Origin: Brasenia schreberi
Lineage: Eukaryota > Streptophyta > Magnoliopsida > Nymphaeales > Cabombaceae
Length of the DNA: 64,000 nucleotides
Assembly (NCBI GenBank): GCA_036023115.1
Contig: JAYKKT010000064.1
Location: forward strand, 8,688,501 to 8,752,500
Direction: 5' to 3'
Of this stretch, positions 9,700-22,098 are shown piece by piece. The position numbers and the translations under genes were made by a program. A model generated the notes under the pieces. It ran no database searches. It was not told the DNA's origin and was given only the letters and a program-made list of their open reading frames with translations. Numbering within the stretch: the first letter of the stretch is position 1; each line of letters starts with the position of its first letter.

Positions 9700-10200
9700 T
9701 AGACATGTCCTGTCGATAACCAAACCAACAGTTCAAACTGGAACTGAACTGGGCAAGAACCGGAATCTGATGAACAAGATCCGTAACCAAACCAAACGCA
9801 ATGCCTGGTTCGGTTACAGTTTCAAGGGCTCCACAACTAGAACCGGTGGTCCCAAACTGCCTTAGCTCGACCAGCCCTCATCCGTCCTCTCCCGTGTCCT
9901 CCCTCTTGAAATTCAAGTTCCCTCTCCCTTCAACCACTGGCCCAATGCGGCATTATGGGGAGATCATCCCATCCCACATCACAATCGTGATCTGCGGTAG
10001 TCAGGTTGAGTATGTTCAGACCGCCCATGGCTGGTCAAATTGCAACCATTTCAAAAATTAAAAAACATTAAACAGTATGAGAACATTGGTTTTAATAGGA
10101 ACTGGGTTTGAAACCGGCCTCAAAACTGAACCGGTCTGGCAGTTAATAACTGTAACCAGAACTAGTCCAAAACCAGTTCGGTCAGCTCCAGTTATGTCTA
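9700..10200. mobile_element. MITE-like element with TAGACAT ends (501 bp)
   Basis: It starts TAGACATGTCCTGTCG and ends CAGTTATGTCTA, giving an 8-base terminal inverted match (TAGACATR). The body is full of AACCGG/GAACCGGT-type motifs near both ends. The same architecture is seen in the 565-bp element at 32411-32975, which has a perfect 8-bp duplication, and in a remnant near 41.1 kb. Here the flanks (GCAATAGG and TGCCTGGT) do not form a clean duplication, so the boundaries are less certain. It has no coding capacity. Confidence 0.5.
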
Positions 10201-13200
10201 TGCCTGGTCGAGAAAAGCCATAACAGGTTTGAATCTCCAGTACTGGTATTGCAACATTTGCAATTCCAATGTACTACTGAAATGAAATTTATGTACTTGA
10301 AACATCAGATAGTTAGGAGATGATCTAGGATACAAGATCAGGGTAGATCCCTTCACTCCTTCTTGAATTAGTTTGAGCAAAACAATCCAGAAAATGGAGT
10401 GATTGCAAGGCATCTGATAACAGTAAATGCAGCCGAGTAAACTGATGAAATTTCGCTCGATAGTGGCACAGAAGCGACTCAATGAGCATAGTCGAATGCT
10501 TCCAAAGATGAGACAGTACTTTATCGTACTAATGATAGACACCTGCTACAATATGATCTTTTTGAGAGTATTTATGTAAGTATATCGGGAAAACAATACA
10601 AACAACTTCCGGAACCTGTGAAACATGAAAAAGAAAAAAATCAAGCACTGGTTTCATTCAATGCAAGAGAAACAAAAAAATTCAGCACCGCGGTCCTAAT
10701 ACCCTTTTTTAACAGTGTCGACGTTTTTCGACTGGCAAGCAGGTTTCAGTAAACCCCAACCAAATGCAAAAAAGTGCAAAACTTGTCACGTCCAGCTTGA
10801 AAACTTCGATGTGGGTGGTGGTGGTGGTGAGCTATGCCTTTTCAGCTGACATGATGCTGCTATCATTGGGTACAGATTATTCTAGAAACAATATTATAGG
10901 GCACAGATTTTACATTGCTTGCACAGAAACATATGATGCTGTCTCAGGAATCCAGGTCAAGTCTTATTCCTGAAGGAGTTGAATCCTTGATAACTATACG
11001 ATCTTCAAAATTCAACGAGCGTAGACGTAAGGACATACCAGACCCACTGGCGACCATGTTGTGCCATTGCACTGGCCGTCAGATGAGGATCTCTATTTGT
11101 TAAGACATATATTTTCTCCTGTTGTCTACAGGATTCAAGAATAGACCACCAGATGTCTACCGGGCCACAGTACTTACGTACAATATTAGTACTAACCTGA
11201 AAGACCAAAAGAGAACTTTTTACAAAGTCTGCTGTTGCTAAAAAGTAAAGTGCCAAAACAATCAACGCACATGTATCTGCTTGAGGTCATGAATGTAAGA
11301 TCCTAATGCCAACTGAGAATTGTACGAAACGTTGGTGGAGGCTACGAAGAATGAGATCATTAAGCGTTTTGGCATTTTCTCTAAAAGCTTGAGGACTTGA
11401 ATAAGAATTTGTTTGTCTGTCCAGCAGCAAATTCCATATAAACAATTAAGCATTAGTAAACTGACGATACAAAAATAAAATCTGATAGGGCTCCTCCCGG
11501 ATCAGTATATAAAAGTTAATCAAGGTTCTTTCTTGGTCACATCAAGCGAATAATTTTATATGCTTTTTGCACAGCTGAATCAATTGTATTAATGAACTTC
11601 CCAGACTTCATTATTTTGAGTCGGCATCCTTCACCATATGTTGCGTGAGAGGGTTAATCCCAATAAGTTGGTTCACACATACACGTGCACAGAAGCACAC
11701 TCACACTTGCGCACACATTACCACTAGGTTGGCTAGAAGCATCAGATCGGCTATATGACAATAAGCAGAAAAATGATAAAACTTGTTTTTGTAAACAATT
11801 GCACATGAACATTTCATACTATTGAATGGAAGAACTTCCGAAAAATAATTGTACTAGCTAGCCGTGCATGTCCTTATACCTATAAAAGCCTAAATATAGC
11901 AGAGTCATAAACATGATTAAGCCATACAAACACTTCTAATAAGGAGCCTCGCCCAAGTTGAACAAGTTGACACCTAGCAGAGATACCTTAGTATAAATGT
12001 TTTATGTATAACAGTGTTCCCGCACTCGTGACTTTTAAAGTTATTGGGTCGGGCCCTCCGTACTGCACCCGAAAAGATTAAGGTTGATCTCAGCAATGAT
12101 AAAAGGTCAACCATTACAGACCATGGAAAAAGACTATGTCGACAATAGAAATTATTGATCAAGGTCGGAAGTTCATGGATCAAAATCGTTGTTGCATGCC
12201 CATGGGGTGAGCATATGATATAGCCAATGCAAATGAATGTGCGCCTCTCCACATGTTGTATGTGTATGCATGTGTAGCTAATTATGTATCTATCACATCT
12301 ATCAATTTAATGAAGGTATAATAAACTATGCTGCCACAACAAGAAGCAGAGCGCTATCCAGGAAGGAATCAAGAATATGAAAGATCAGATCTAAATGAAT
12401 GGCTTGCAACTTGGTGTAATATAAATGGACCAAACCGGTGAACTTGAATCATGCAATGACCACATGAATCACTGTTACCAGAATAAAAGAGAAGACGATA
12501 TGCATTACTAGAGGGAAAAAGGAAAAGAAAATATCTGTATGTTAGAAAGCAACAAAACCTACAAGTTCCCACGCTTCTATATTTCTCCTCAAGTGTCCTT
12601 CAATAGAGTGCTATCACATAATACAATTTGAAAGTAGGATCAGTTCAAGGCCGCAATCAAGGGACTTTCAACTAAAAATATAAAAAACCCTCAAACACTG
12701 AATTTGGAATATGAGGCAAATTTCATTCAGTTTCTGCTCCTGCCATCAAGATATTGATGCTATATATCAAATGGTAACTAATTACCAAGCCAAAATATGC
12801 ATGTGGTTCAAGATAGAAACTTCTTCGAAAACCAAGATAACCATTCATATGACTCCAAGGAACACAACAAGCTTAGCTATGAATTGCGCTTTTGACAAAT
12901 GAAACAAGTTCCCTGCAACTAATGCAAATAGAAGAAACTTATCGACGAAACAACTTCATCTAACCAAATCCACCATATCGATGAAACCTCTGCATGTGCA
13001 AGTTCGTGATGATAAATTCATCATTTGTATGTACCAATTAACTCAAGGGCCAGGGGAGACACCGACCAATCAGATTTCAAGTTTCACGTTGATATGCTAA
13101 GTTCAAGTTTGCAAAACCAGATTATGGTTTAGAAACAGTTTCAAATACACTTGCGCAAAGCAAAGCTATTTACTCAGGGAGGCAAACACTAAAAGCAGCT

Positions 13201-13605
13201 AAAAATATCTAAGAGAAAGCCTAATTTAAATCCAATATCAATCATCATACTCCAGTACTCAAAGTGGATGTTACATAGACACAGTCATGGGTTTGACTCC
13301 AGGAATTACAAATCAAGGATTGCAGCTTTCCCAAGCTTTGGGATGTGCACCAGAAATATCGGATGCAAGGAAAACTTTGACACATTAGAAACGATTGATG
13401 CATAGCAAGCCAATGTGATGGTTGATAATACTATGCAACATGCTATAGACTAAGAACATAAACTATAAGAATATGACAGAGTAAATGGCACAAGCGCTCA
13501 AACATCCATTAAGGACCATAATACCGAAAATACATGCACTACCAAACGTTGCTGATTCTCTACGAGAAGAGTACCATGTCAATGTCCCAAGTTGCCACAG
13601 CTTCC
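10201..13605. other. Long stretch without recognised genes
   Basis: Both strands were read. Only short open frames with no recognisable domain were seen. AC-rich runs at 11676-11720 are simple sequence. Part of the stretch below 13606 may be the 3' untranslated region of the minus-strand gene ending there. Confidence 0.4.
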
Positions 13606-13980
13606 TCAAATAAGATTCTTCAGTAGAAAACGGCTCCATGATTCATCAAAACCATCCTTAAAAGTTAAAATAGACGTGAAAGATTAGATTCCCAACAGGC
13701 ACCAACATCCTTTAAACAAAAGCTACAAGTTGAACATTATATAGGAGCCAGTTGCAGATGACCATATACAGGGAAAAGATAGATAATACCTGTAAATCTG
13801 GACGGTCTATGATCTTTACTCGCTGGAGATGTACCTGATAAATGTCATTCCTAGAAGCATGATCACTCGCTGTATTTCAACATTCTCTCCTGGTATTTTT
13901 AAAGATCTTTGTTACCTTGAGGATAGCACATGCTCTTTGGAATTCATCCTTTCTTAAGGTTCCCTTGCCCTCTGCATCAC
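13606..13980 (-). CDS. 3' end of an EF-hand-like gene, last three exons
   Basis: On the minus strand three short exons, 13980-13916, 13834-13790 and 13656-13606, join in one frame with GT-AG introns. They encode GDAEGKGTLRKDEFQRACAI, LKVHLQRVKIIDRPDLQ and DGFDESWSRFLLKNLI, then TGA at 13608-13606. The first part fits the end of an EF-hand (D-x-E-G-x-G-x-L-x-x-x-E-F). The exon phases agree (split codon, 0, 0), and none of the three exons contains a stop. These facts make a real gene likely, although I do not recognise the protein. Upstream exons should lie above 13981. A possible one at about 15440-15362 reads YPHRFYDSMEFEDKEQREP and is followed by a GTAAGA donor, but its acceptor is unclear. 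Confidence 0.55.
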
Positions 13981-15555
13981 CTATGTAAGAGTGAAACATA
14001 GACCGGGGTATTACAACAGTCGGGGGTCCTGAGGGTTAGTTGGAGAATTACAACAGAGGTACTTTCCCAGTTAGTATTGTATGCAAGATTTTGTACTTGC
14101 CTCAAACCAAGAGCGAAATATGCACTAATTAAAGCCTACACATAACAATGGCGTTAATGAAACTGAGAACCTGGGGTTGGCTGGTTATTGAGATTTAAGG
14201 GCCAAGGCCATTGCATCACCTCTATGCTGGGTACTTTTCTTCAACTAATGGTCAGTCTTGGAAACATAAATATATAGAAACATTAAACATCAATTATTCA
14301 GTTTCCTGTAATTCCTTTCGGTTGCATTTTCTTTGCGTAACACATAGCTGACATAACCATAAAATAATTACCATGGAGTCTAACTCTAGCGTTTTCTTGT
14401 TATCTGACATTTTCTGCACTAAGAGGAATACTTCCACCTATTTGAATATGGCAATGTTTTTAAGGTTGAAAAACTGGAAATTAAGTGATACGGAAAATAG
14501 ATATAAAGAACAAGTGATACATAGGTTTGATCTAAAAACTTTCAGCACGTCATAGAGAGTAACCTACCCGTTGAAATGCACAAAATATGAACATACTTTA
14601 CTAGATTCAAGTTTAGTATTGTGGGTACAAAGAACCTGCACAGTAAAAAAACATCTTAACAATTCTAAGACAGGTACTTAAAAGACTTCTCCTGGAAGGC
14701 AATCAATTACAAGTATGATTTTTCCCAAGAAAACGGTGAAATTATGCTAAAACAGATAAGAAACAAGTTCCTTTGGTAAAATGCAAGGTCACAAAACCAT
14801 TAGCCAATTGGGCATCCAATTTAAAGAAGTAAGCATGCAAATATATTGAAGTTATGCAAGGGCACAAGTTTCAAGATAAAATTAAAGTCATACTTTAAAT
14901 GTTGGAGGCCATAATAACTATTTCTTCCTTTTTTAGGTAAAGCGTAAATATAGCTATGGAATGTAGCATGTCTATCAATGCTGTAATTGCGTATTGGTAC
15001 CAGTATCGCACAAGCAATCGATATGCGGTAATCAGCATGAATTGTGCAACAAGGTATAATATAGTTGAGATTTTCATTAAAAATAAACAAAAAATGTAAA
15101 AATTCCAAAAAACACAAAAAAAAACAGTCAGTGGAAAACAAACTTAATCGCATGCATCACACCAAGACAATGAATTTAACATAAGAACGAACCGAATCAC
15201 ATGCATGCAAGAAAGAAAACAAACTTGTCAGCAAACAAGAAGCTACATTAAACTGGCTACCCACAAACTACTGTATACATACTACTATATATATATATAT
15301 CCAGAGTCCAATGCTTCAAATCTTAAAAAGAAAACATTAAAAGATCATTTTCTCATCCTGCTCCTCGTCTTACGGCTCCCTTTGCTCCTTGTCTTCAAAT
15401 TCCATAGAATCATAAAATCGATGAGGATATTCTGGTTTGCACGTCCCCTACCCTTTAATCATCTCTGCATTTATTTGTGGAGGCACTATGAGGATCTTAC
15501 TTTTACTAAGGTGTATCAAAGATCGGATGAGAAGTGACACGGGTTGATATCAAAA
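13981..15555. other. Presumed intron space of the minus-strand gene; one candidate exon
   Basis: AT-rich sequence. The only coding-like piece noticed is on the minus strand around 15440-15362 (acidic DSMEFEDKEQREP before a good splice donor). A short (AT)n run lies at 15286-15300. No promoter or first exon of the minus-strand gene could be identified. Confidence 0.3.
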
Positions 15556-17005
15556 CTAGATTGCAAAATTATTTAATGAAAGCATTGGTACTAATATTAG
15601 CTTGCAAGAGCTAATCAACTTAAAAAGTATCAATCATAATTTCTACCGAAGTATTCAAAGGAATGAAGTCAAAGAGGCTTGTATGAAGGTTGGTAACTCA
15701 AAAGAGTAGGACCAAACAATATTTCTATAGAAGTATGGGAAATCATAACAAAGATATGTATCATTTGGTATATAAGATTATTTAATCAAATATGGAGAAA
15801 CCAAAAGATGTTTGAAGAATGGAGGAAGAGTACAATTATATCCATATACAAGAACAAAAGACACAATCACAAATATACAAATTATTAGATTATCAAGTTG
15901 ATGAGTCATACTATGAATGAGACAAGTATCAAGTACTATAAATAACCAATTTAGATTCATCTAAGAAAGATCTGGATGCTATCCACCTATTGAGATAGTC
16001 TTTTTGAATATTTTAGGACAAAAAAAACCTTTAATATTGATTTAAAAATACTTACGATAAGGTATCATATATATTCTTTATGGAAGCTTAAACAAGAGGT
16101 ATTCTATTGACATATACAAGTCTTATAATAGAGATGTTACAAATATGTAAGGACTCATAAAGGAATTGCAGATTTCTTTGAAGTTAATTTCGGGTTATGT
16201 CAACGATCAAGTTTAAGCTTGCATATATTTACATTGTTATTAAACGAAACACATTCAAGATAAAGTACCTTACTTTATATTATTTGCGGATGACATTATG
16301 TTAGAAGATGTGTCCAAGGAAAAAGTTAACAAGAAATTGAAACAATAGAGAAACATTAGAAAATAAAGTCTTTTGACTTAGTAGAACCAAGAATGCAAGT
16401 TTGATAATTTGGTTACTTCAAATACCAATCTTAATTTCTAAGTACTTACGGTGAATCTTCAAGAGAGATGAGAAAACTGATGGAGATATTATATAGAATT
16501 AATGCAGGTTGGTTAGAATAAAGAGATGTATCATGTATTCTATGTGAAAAGAAGATACCATTAAAGTTAAAAGTTAAATATTATAAATTAACAATTAAAT
16601 CCACTATGTTGTATAGTTCTTAGTGTTGGATAGTTAACCATCAACATGTACAAAAAATGTTTGTGGTAGAAATGAAGAAGCTGAGATAGATGTGTGGTCA
16701 CACAAGAACCGTAATAAGGCTATTAGAAAGAAATTAGGAGTACCACTGATAAATGATAAAAATGAGGGAAAGTCATTTAAGATGATTTAGACACGTGAAA
16801 AGGCAATCAAAGGAAGCTCCAATAAGAAGGTGCGAGAAACTAGATGGTGAAACTAAAATATTAAAAAAAGAGGAGGACCAAAAAAGTATTAGAAGGAAAT
16901 ATAGAGTTATCTAGCTTATGTTAAGTTAACTATTAGCATGACACAAGATTGAGCTCTATTGAAAGTAAACAAAGAACCCATGTAACTGATCCATCTAGCA
17001 CTATG
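15556..17005 (+). mobile_element. Decayed RTE-type LINE, reverse transcriptase and 3' region
   Basis: Broken frames read in order: VGPNNISIEVWEI and a FNQIWRNQKMFEEWRKSTII segment with ISIYKNK (RT palm); then FADDIML (the catalytic F-A-D-D box) near 16285; then the distal part homologous to the better preserved RTE end at 23.9-24.5 kb (KLGVPLIND, SFKMI, KKRGGPKKY). Many frameshifts and stops are present. The 3' terminus ends near CATGTAACTGATCCATCTAG without the usual TTG repeat tail. It is inactive and probably old. Confidence 0.75.
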
Positions 17006-17869
17006 TCACACAAACACTCCATTTGAGTGAGGTGTCGGCACTGACACGATGTCGATCACCTTCGACAAGGTTAACGTGTTGAAGGTTGTTTTTGGGTGCA
17101 TTGACCGCCCCCAAAAACGCATAAAGCTCTCGCCTCTCTCATCTCTTGCATCGCCTTTTTGCTCTCACCTCCGCACATCTCGCCTCTCTTGCCCATGTGC
17201 CTGTCGCCTCTCTCGCTTATGTGCTTGTCGCCTCTCTATCTTTTCTGCCATGAATATTATTAAGAATCACTTGTAAAACAAGATGGGTGAATGATTATTT
17301 GGTAACAAATATTGAGAGAGATGTGTCATTAGATTTAAATAAACAGGGAATCATCAAACACTTTCAAAATATGAGGACTCGAAGAAAACCATAAGTAATA
17401 TAAACCTTTTTTAGTTGTATGTACTTTATATATGCTTATTTCTTATCTCTTTAAAGTTTCTTATGCACATAGAATTGTGTTTGTTTGTTTAATGTAGAGG
17501 GATTTGTAGCTTCAACAACATTTTGGTGTGTGATGCTAATGAAATGAGTACGTGCAATATTGTTTAGGTATGTAATGAATTGTTTCTCATATACTTTAGG
17601 ATGAATTTGATGTTTTTGTCATTTTTGAATATTATGATTTAGTTACGTATAATTTTATTTTATCTTATATATTATTTTTTACGCACCTTATTTTTCACCC
17701 CACCCAAAAGAAATTCTTGGATTGAATCCACGACTGCTTCTCTCCCTCTCCTTTGTGTCAGCCCTCTCTCTCTTGCTTTAAAATTCCCCATGCCCTAACC
17801 CCCTCTTCACTTAATAATCAAGCCAAATCAGGTCCAAGTGATTAGAACTAATCCACTCTATTGATCTTT
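17006..17869. other. No gene recognised; short tandem repeat
   Basis: At 17150-17240 a 24-base phrase of the form TCGCCTCTCTYGCYYATGTGCYTG is repeated about twice. The rest is AT-rich with pyrimidine runs. Nothing coding is recognised. Confidence 0.35.
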
Positions 17870-19329
17870 CTAACTTTTTAAATGATAATTATGTCTCAAA
17901 AGTAAGGAGAATGCATGCTTATGTTTAATAGGGGTTTGTAGGATCCACTTGTCCATATGTGTGTGCGTTGGCATCGTGTCTGAGTTTATCGCTTGGTCCA
18001 ATTATATAGAGTTAAATGGCTGAGTGGGCCTTTTCTTGCCCAAAACCTTGGTCGCTCATGGTTTTGTGTGGGTATACATTAGATTTTTTTTTTTTTATAT
18101 CTTAGATTGAGAAGGAAGGTTTATTAGAAAAGTACGGTAGTCATAAAGCGTGTAGACTTCATAGCGATTAATTTCCATCTCGTTTCACATTGTTTCCTCA
18201 ATAATGAGAGTCAAATTACAAGCGTGAAGACTTCTTAACAGTTAATTTCCTCTCGTTTGACATTCTTTGCTCAATAATGAGTTCTTCTCACAGGGCATCG
18301 TCTAATGGTATTTAGTTCGATCAGAGGGATCTTAACGAAGAAACATACAACTGCCAAAGGCTGGTTAATATTTAATCAGCACGTATTTTAGGTTGATTGA
18401 GCATATCAACTAATAAGGAAGTCAAAAAATTTGTGGTTCTTCGCATTTTAAACGTTAAAGATGAAGGCAATTAAATAAGTAAATAATTATATACTTATCA
18501 GAAAAAAAATATAGTTAGTAAACTATATTTTACATATTATATAAGTAGGCAATTAAACAAGGTAACTATTCCCTTCAACATGCACTTCTTAACCTCTTCA
18601 ATTGACAAGGTCTCTCATGATGAGTCATTGCCTTCCATACGAGGTACCAACATCACGGCACGAACTTCCACACCAGAGGCACAAACAAGCACACATACTA
18701 ATGTATTCCTTTATATAATATCTTATATTTAACTAAACTATATTATACATAACGTATAATATCATACGTATACTAAATTAAATTATATATATAGAAACTG
18801 TTCTTTAAAATTTATGCAGAGGGGGATGTAGTGGGATGGGTTGTGCCGAATTGGGTGTGGGTTCAAAACCCTCTGGACGGCGGGTTTATTAATGAAAGTT
18901 TTGGATTCTTAGGAAAGTCGCCCAAAACCGCATCCATCATTGCCATCCCCAACAGATCGTGCGTTACCGTGAGTTTCGAGGTGAAGTTAAAGGTAAGCTT
19001 TAAATGAAGACGATGCGGGAGCTCCGCTTCGGGGTTTTCGAAAAAGAGGACGCTAAAATGATACCTTCTACCAGGTAATAGCAGTTGAAGAACGGAGGTT
19101 TATAGCGGCTGCTTTTCATCTAGAATCCATGTTAACCATTTCTTCAAAGTCAATTAATGAATAGCCCTCGCCTGTTTATCTCCTTTGGTACAATGTGCTT
19201 GCTTGCTTGTATTGTTTCTGTCAACCTTGTTATGGTCTGAAAAGAAATGTGCTTATTCAGAAAGGAGCACCTTCATCGTCGTTTAACCTCTGTCTGTGTG
19301 TATGCACGTGCGTGTGTGTGCTTTGTGTG
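17870..19329 (+). promoter_or_regulatory. Upstream region of PC-esterase gene A, shared with other units
   Basis: Parts of this segment recur upstream of other family units: 17870-18470 matches 34010-34660 (for example the shared phrase CCAATTATATAGAGTT), 18980-19160 matches 27045-27235, and 19190-19290 matches 34765-34855 and 37815-37895. It therefore marks the duplicated block and probably includes the promoter and 5' leader of gene A. An exon-1 relic of another copy lies inside it at 18568-18680. No TATA box could be assigned with confidence. Confidence 0.55.
18568..18680 (+). pseudogene. Relic of PC-esterase exon 1
   Basis: The bases CTTCAACATG, CTCTCATGATGAGTCATTGC and GGTACCAACATCACGG match exon 1 of genes A (19405-19510) and C (38075-38165), encoding the SHDEPLPS..GTNIT segment. 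The relic lacks a start, contains substitutions and small indels, and is not followed by exon 2. It is a leftover of an earlier duplication within the leader of gene A. Confidence 0.7.
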
Positions 19330-22098
19330 ATGGCGAACAAAGATGATATCTTTCCTTGGTTCCTCTTCTGGACTTTCGTAGTTAGCATATTTTGGATAAT
19401 GGTTGAGCATCCCTTCAACATGGACTTCTCCTCTTCAATCGCCAAGTTCTCTCACGATGAGCCATTGCCTTCCATACCAGGCACCAACATCACAACAAGA
19501 ACTTCCATAATCTCCTTCAAAAAGTATCTACGCTGCATCAGGTAAACCTCGGTTATCAGGTTCTACTACAAGATGGTTTTAACTATAAGAGCTTTTTGTG
19601 ATTGTGTGTGCTACCAAAACATATTTGCGCAACAGTTCGATAGTTACTTTTGCTTTTAGGGCATCATGTAGTGTACACTTTTGTGGACGATGATGATCGT
19701 TGACAGGGCTAATTAGCAGGTTCAAGGCTTGATCTTTGGTGTCAACTCCCAGAGTTATACCGATGAAGCAGATTGATGCTTGTTGTGTCCTTCATGATAT
19801 TCTTGTGGTTCGAGGTTTAAGATAACCCGCTGTTGTTGCATTATATAACCTGAATTCTTTTCCTCCAACGCTACAGAGTCATCTGTCTTCGTCTAACTAT
19901 ATTTGTAAAATTCATTTTGTGCATGGAGTTTTAGCTCACCTGGCAGGGAGCTTGACTCACGAGAACAAGGTCGTGACATCGATACCCTGGGTGTGCATAC
20001 CTGACTTCAGCCTCCCCATTGACCAAAACGAAATCATTTTATAACCGTATTTTGAATTCTTTTACTATGAGGTACCATTTTATTGTTGCAAATGATGATG
20101 ATGATGTTGCCTTCATTGAAAATATAGCTAACTGACTAACTTCATGATTAGTGAATCTGGAAGATGGGTCTATAATGCAACGCCCAGGCACATACCTTGG
20201 AATTACGCTGGACACCAATTCTCTACAAAATGTGATCTGATGCACCATGGTTTAAAAGGAGAAGCTGCCGAGCGTGTATCAGGCACTTCTCAAAATTGGA
20301 CGGTACATTTTAATTGCTCTTGATATACTTTTTATGTTTAGGAGGGATAAGGAGAAACTGCGGTTTTTTTGTTTAAGGAAAAATTGTAAAAGAAGGTCGG
20401 AAATGGTGGATTTGAATCTTACGAATTTCACATTGGAATTGATCGATAAACCTATAACTAAAATTCGCTAATCTCTAAGGGGGTGTTTGATTATGATGCC
20501 AGGCCTTCAAAAGTACCATAGGCCTAGTTCTGATGGTGCACCTCCAAGAGTGGGCTATTGGTGGGCCTTTATAATCAACGCAAAAGTGGAGTCTTCATTA
20601 TGTTGGTTCTGTAGGCTCAGGCCTCGTAATGAAGGGCATGTTTGCTTAGGCACAATGTGCTGGTTGAACCTCCGAAAAAAGGGCCTGATTTACATGTAAA
20701 TCATGCTGCCATTTGGTCCCTGTTGACAAGGCTGGTCGAAATCGCTATGGGTCTGCAGCTCTCATTACCCTGGTGGTCTTAGTGGATTTGTAGTTCACAA
20801 TATGATCATCCTTAATTAGTTTGTTATTACACATCTGGCACAAGGTCAAATCGCTGGGTCAAAAATCCAAGCATTCAAGCACTCCTTAATGCATCTTGGA
20901 GTTCTTGGAGGTTAATACATAACATAGCAGCTTGATCAATGAGTTGGGTTGTTAAATTTCAAGTCGAATCTGATTCAGGCATTCTTGCAGGTAAGAGATG
21001 CACTGAAATGGGTATGGATAACCAATGAGACATGTCCTATCCAACGTGTGAACCGGGATGATTTCTGCAAGCTTATAGGCACAATAGGCAATATGATGGT
21101 AGTTGGTGACTCCATTAACCACCAAATTCAAGAGTCAATCATAAACAACCTCATTAAGGACCCAAATGCCCAAAGGATCGTCAGGCAAGATGTCTGCAGG
21201 ATATGCCCTGGATTTCCAATATGTGAAGACGTGCTCGGAGCTGGTCACGAATTCAATGTATCATTCATCAGGAACGACCGACTATCGATCGTTGAGCAAC
21301 CTCAACATGATCTGCCAATAGGAAATTTTCTTGAATGGCCATGGATAAATCTTATTGAGAAATGGAATGTTAAGATATTGCTAATTAACAGAGGAGCTCA
21401 CTATGAAAGTGACCATATTCTCTTGGCAGCTTTGAACTCAACCTTCTCTTATATAAAGCATAATCATCCGGATCTCTTGGTGATATATAGAAACACGGCA
21501 CCCGGTACTTTTCTTCCATCCCTATGTGTTTGTGTGTCTGTGTCTGTGTTTGTGTGCTACTTTCATTTCTTTACCCTTATATATAAGTAGAAGAAATCTT
21601 ATGAAACAGACTTTTATGTGGGATTTCTCCAACCATTTATGAAACAGTTTAATGCCAAATATTGTCCCTTGAACAAGCATTAGCTAAGAGGGACATCTAA
21701 TTCAACAACCCAGTTTCATAAACTCAGCTCGATGTGCAGGTTCATCTGTCATAAGCACTTGTTTTTGTAATAATTTTTTATGATAAATTCTAATTTGCAT
21801 GTTTTCAGGTCACTTGAATTGCACAACGCAGACACCAAGGCCTTTGGAAAAGAGGCAGAACTTTAGCAGCAATAGCATGTATCATTGGGCGGATTTTGAG
21901 AGGCAAAATCGTCTTGTTAAAGTACTAGTGGAGAAATTTGGTTTCATTTACATGGATGTAGACTCGATGCTAAGCTTGAGACAAGATGGACATGTGGGAA
22001 GCCGTGATTGCCTGCATTATTGTGTACCCGGGCCTCTTGATTCTGCAATTGAGCTTCTCTACAACATACTACAGGCCATCCATCGTTTTGGCATTTGA
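19330..22098 (+). CDS. PC-esterase (TBL/DUF231-like) protein, copy A
   Basis: Four exons, 19330-19541, 20152-20302, 20991-21504 and 21809-22098, with GT-AG introns, give 388 residues. Residues 8-25 (PWFLFWTFVVSIFWIMV) form a membrane anchor of Golgi type II kind. A stem with SHDEPLPS follows, then GRWVYNATPRHIPWNY. The GDSINHQ block carries the predicted nucleophile Ser162. LLINRGAHY and a Cys-rich stretch come next, and RDCLHYCVPGPLD carries predicted Asp359 and His362. The GDS and D-x-x-H pairs are the hallmark of PC-esterase proteins (TRICHOME BIREFRINGENCE-LIKE), which acetylate wall polysaccharides or remove acetyl groups. GDSINHQ differs from the usual GDSLxRNQ of plant TBLs, and the typical N-terminal TBL cysteine motif is modified, so this is a divergent branch. 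I chose the ATG at MANK because copy C starts at the same point and the sequence before it is microsatellite-like. Confidence 0.88.

Noticed and set aside
14821..15153. 110-codon minus-strand open frame
   Set aside because: Phe/Ile/Leu-rich composition from AT-rich sequence, overlapped by another open frame; no domain, no homolog recognised.
19195..19329. N-terminal extension of PC-esterase A through the leader (MLACLYCF...)
   Set aside because: It runs through a TG microsatellite. The corresponding leader of gene C is in a different frame relative to MANK, so it is not conserved as protein.
20465..20850. Possible PIF/Harbinger MITE in intron 2 of gene A (GGGGGTGTTTG start)
   Set aside because: The intron is about 490 bases longer than in gene C and contains one typical-looking end, but no matching inverted end or 3-bp duplication was found.
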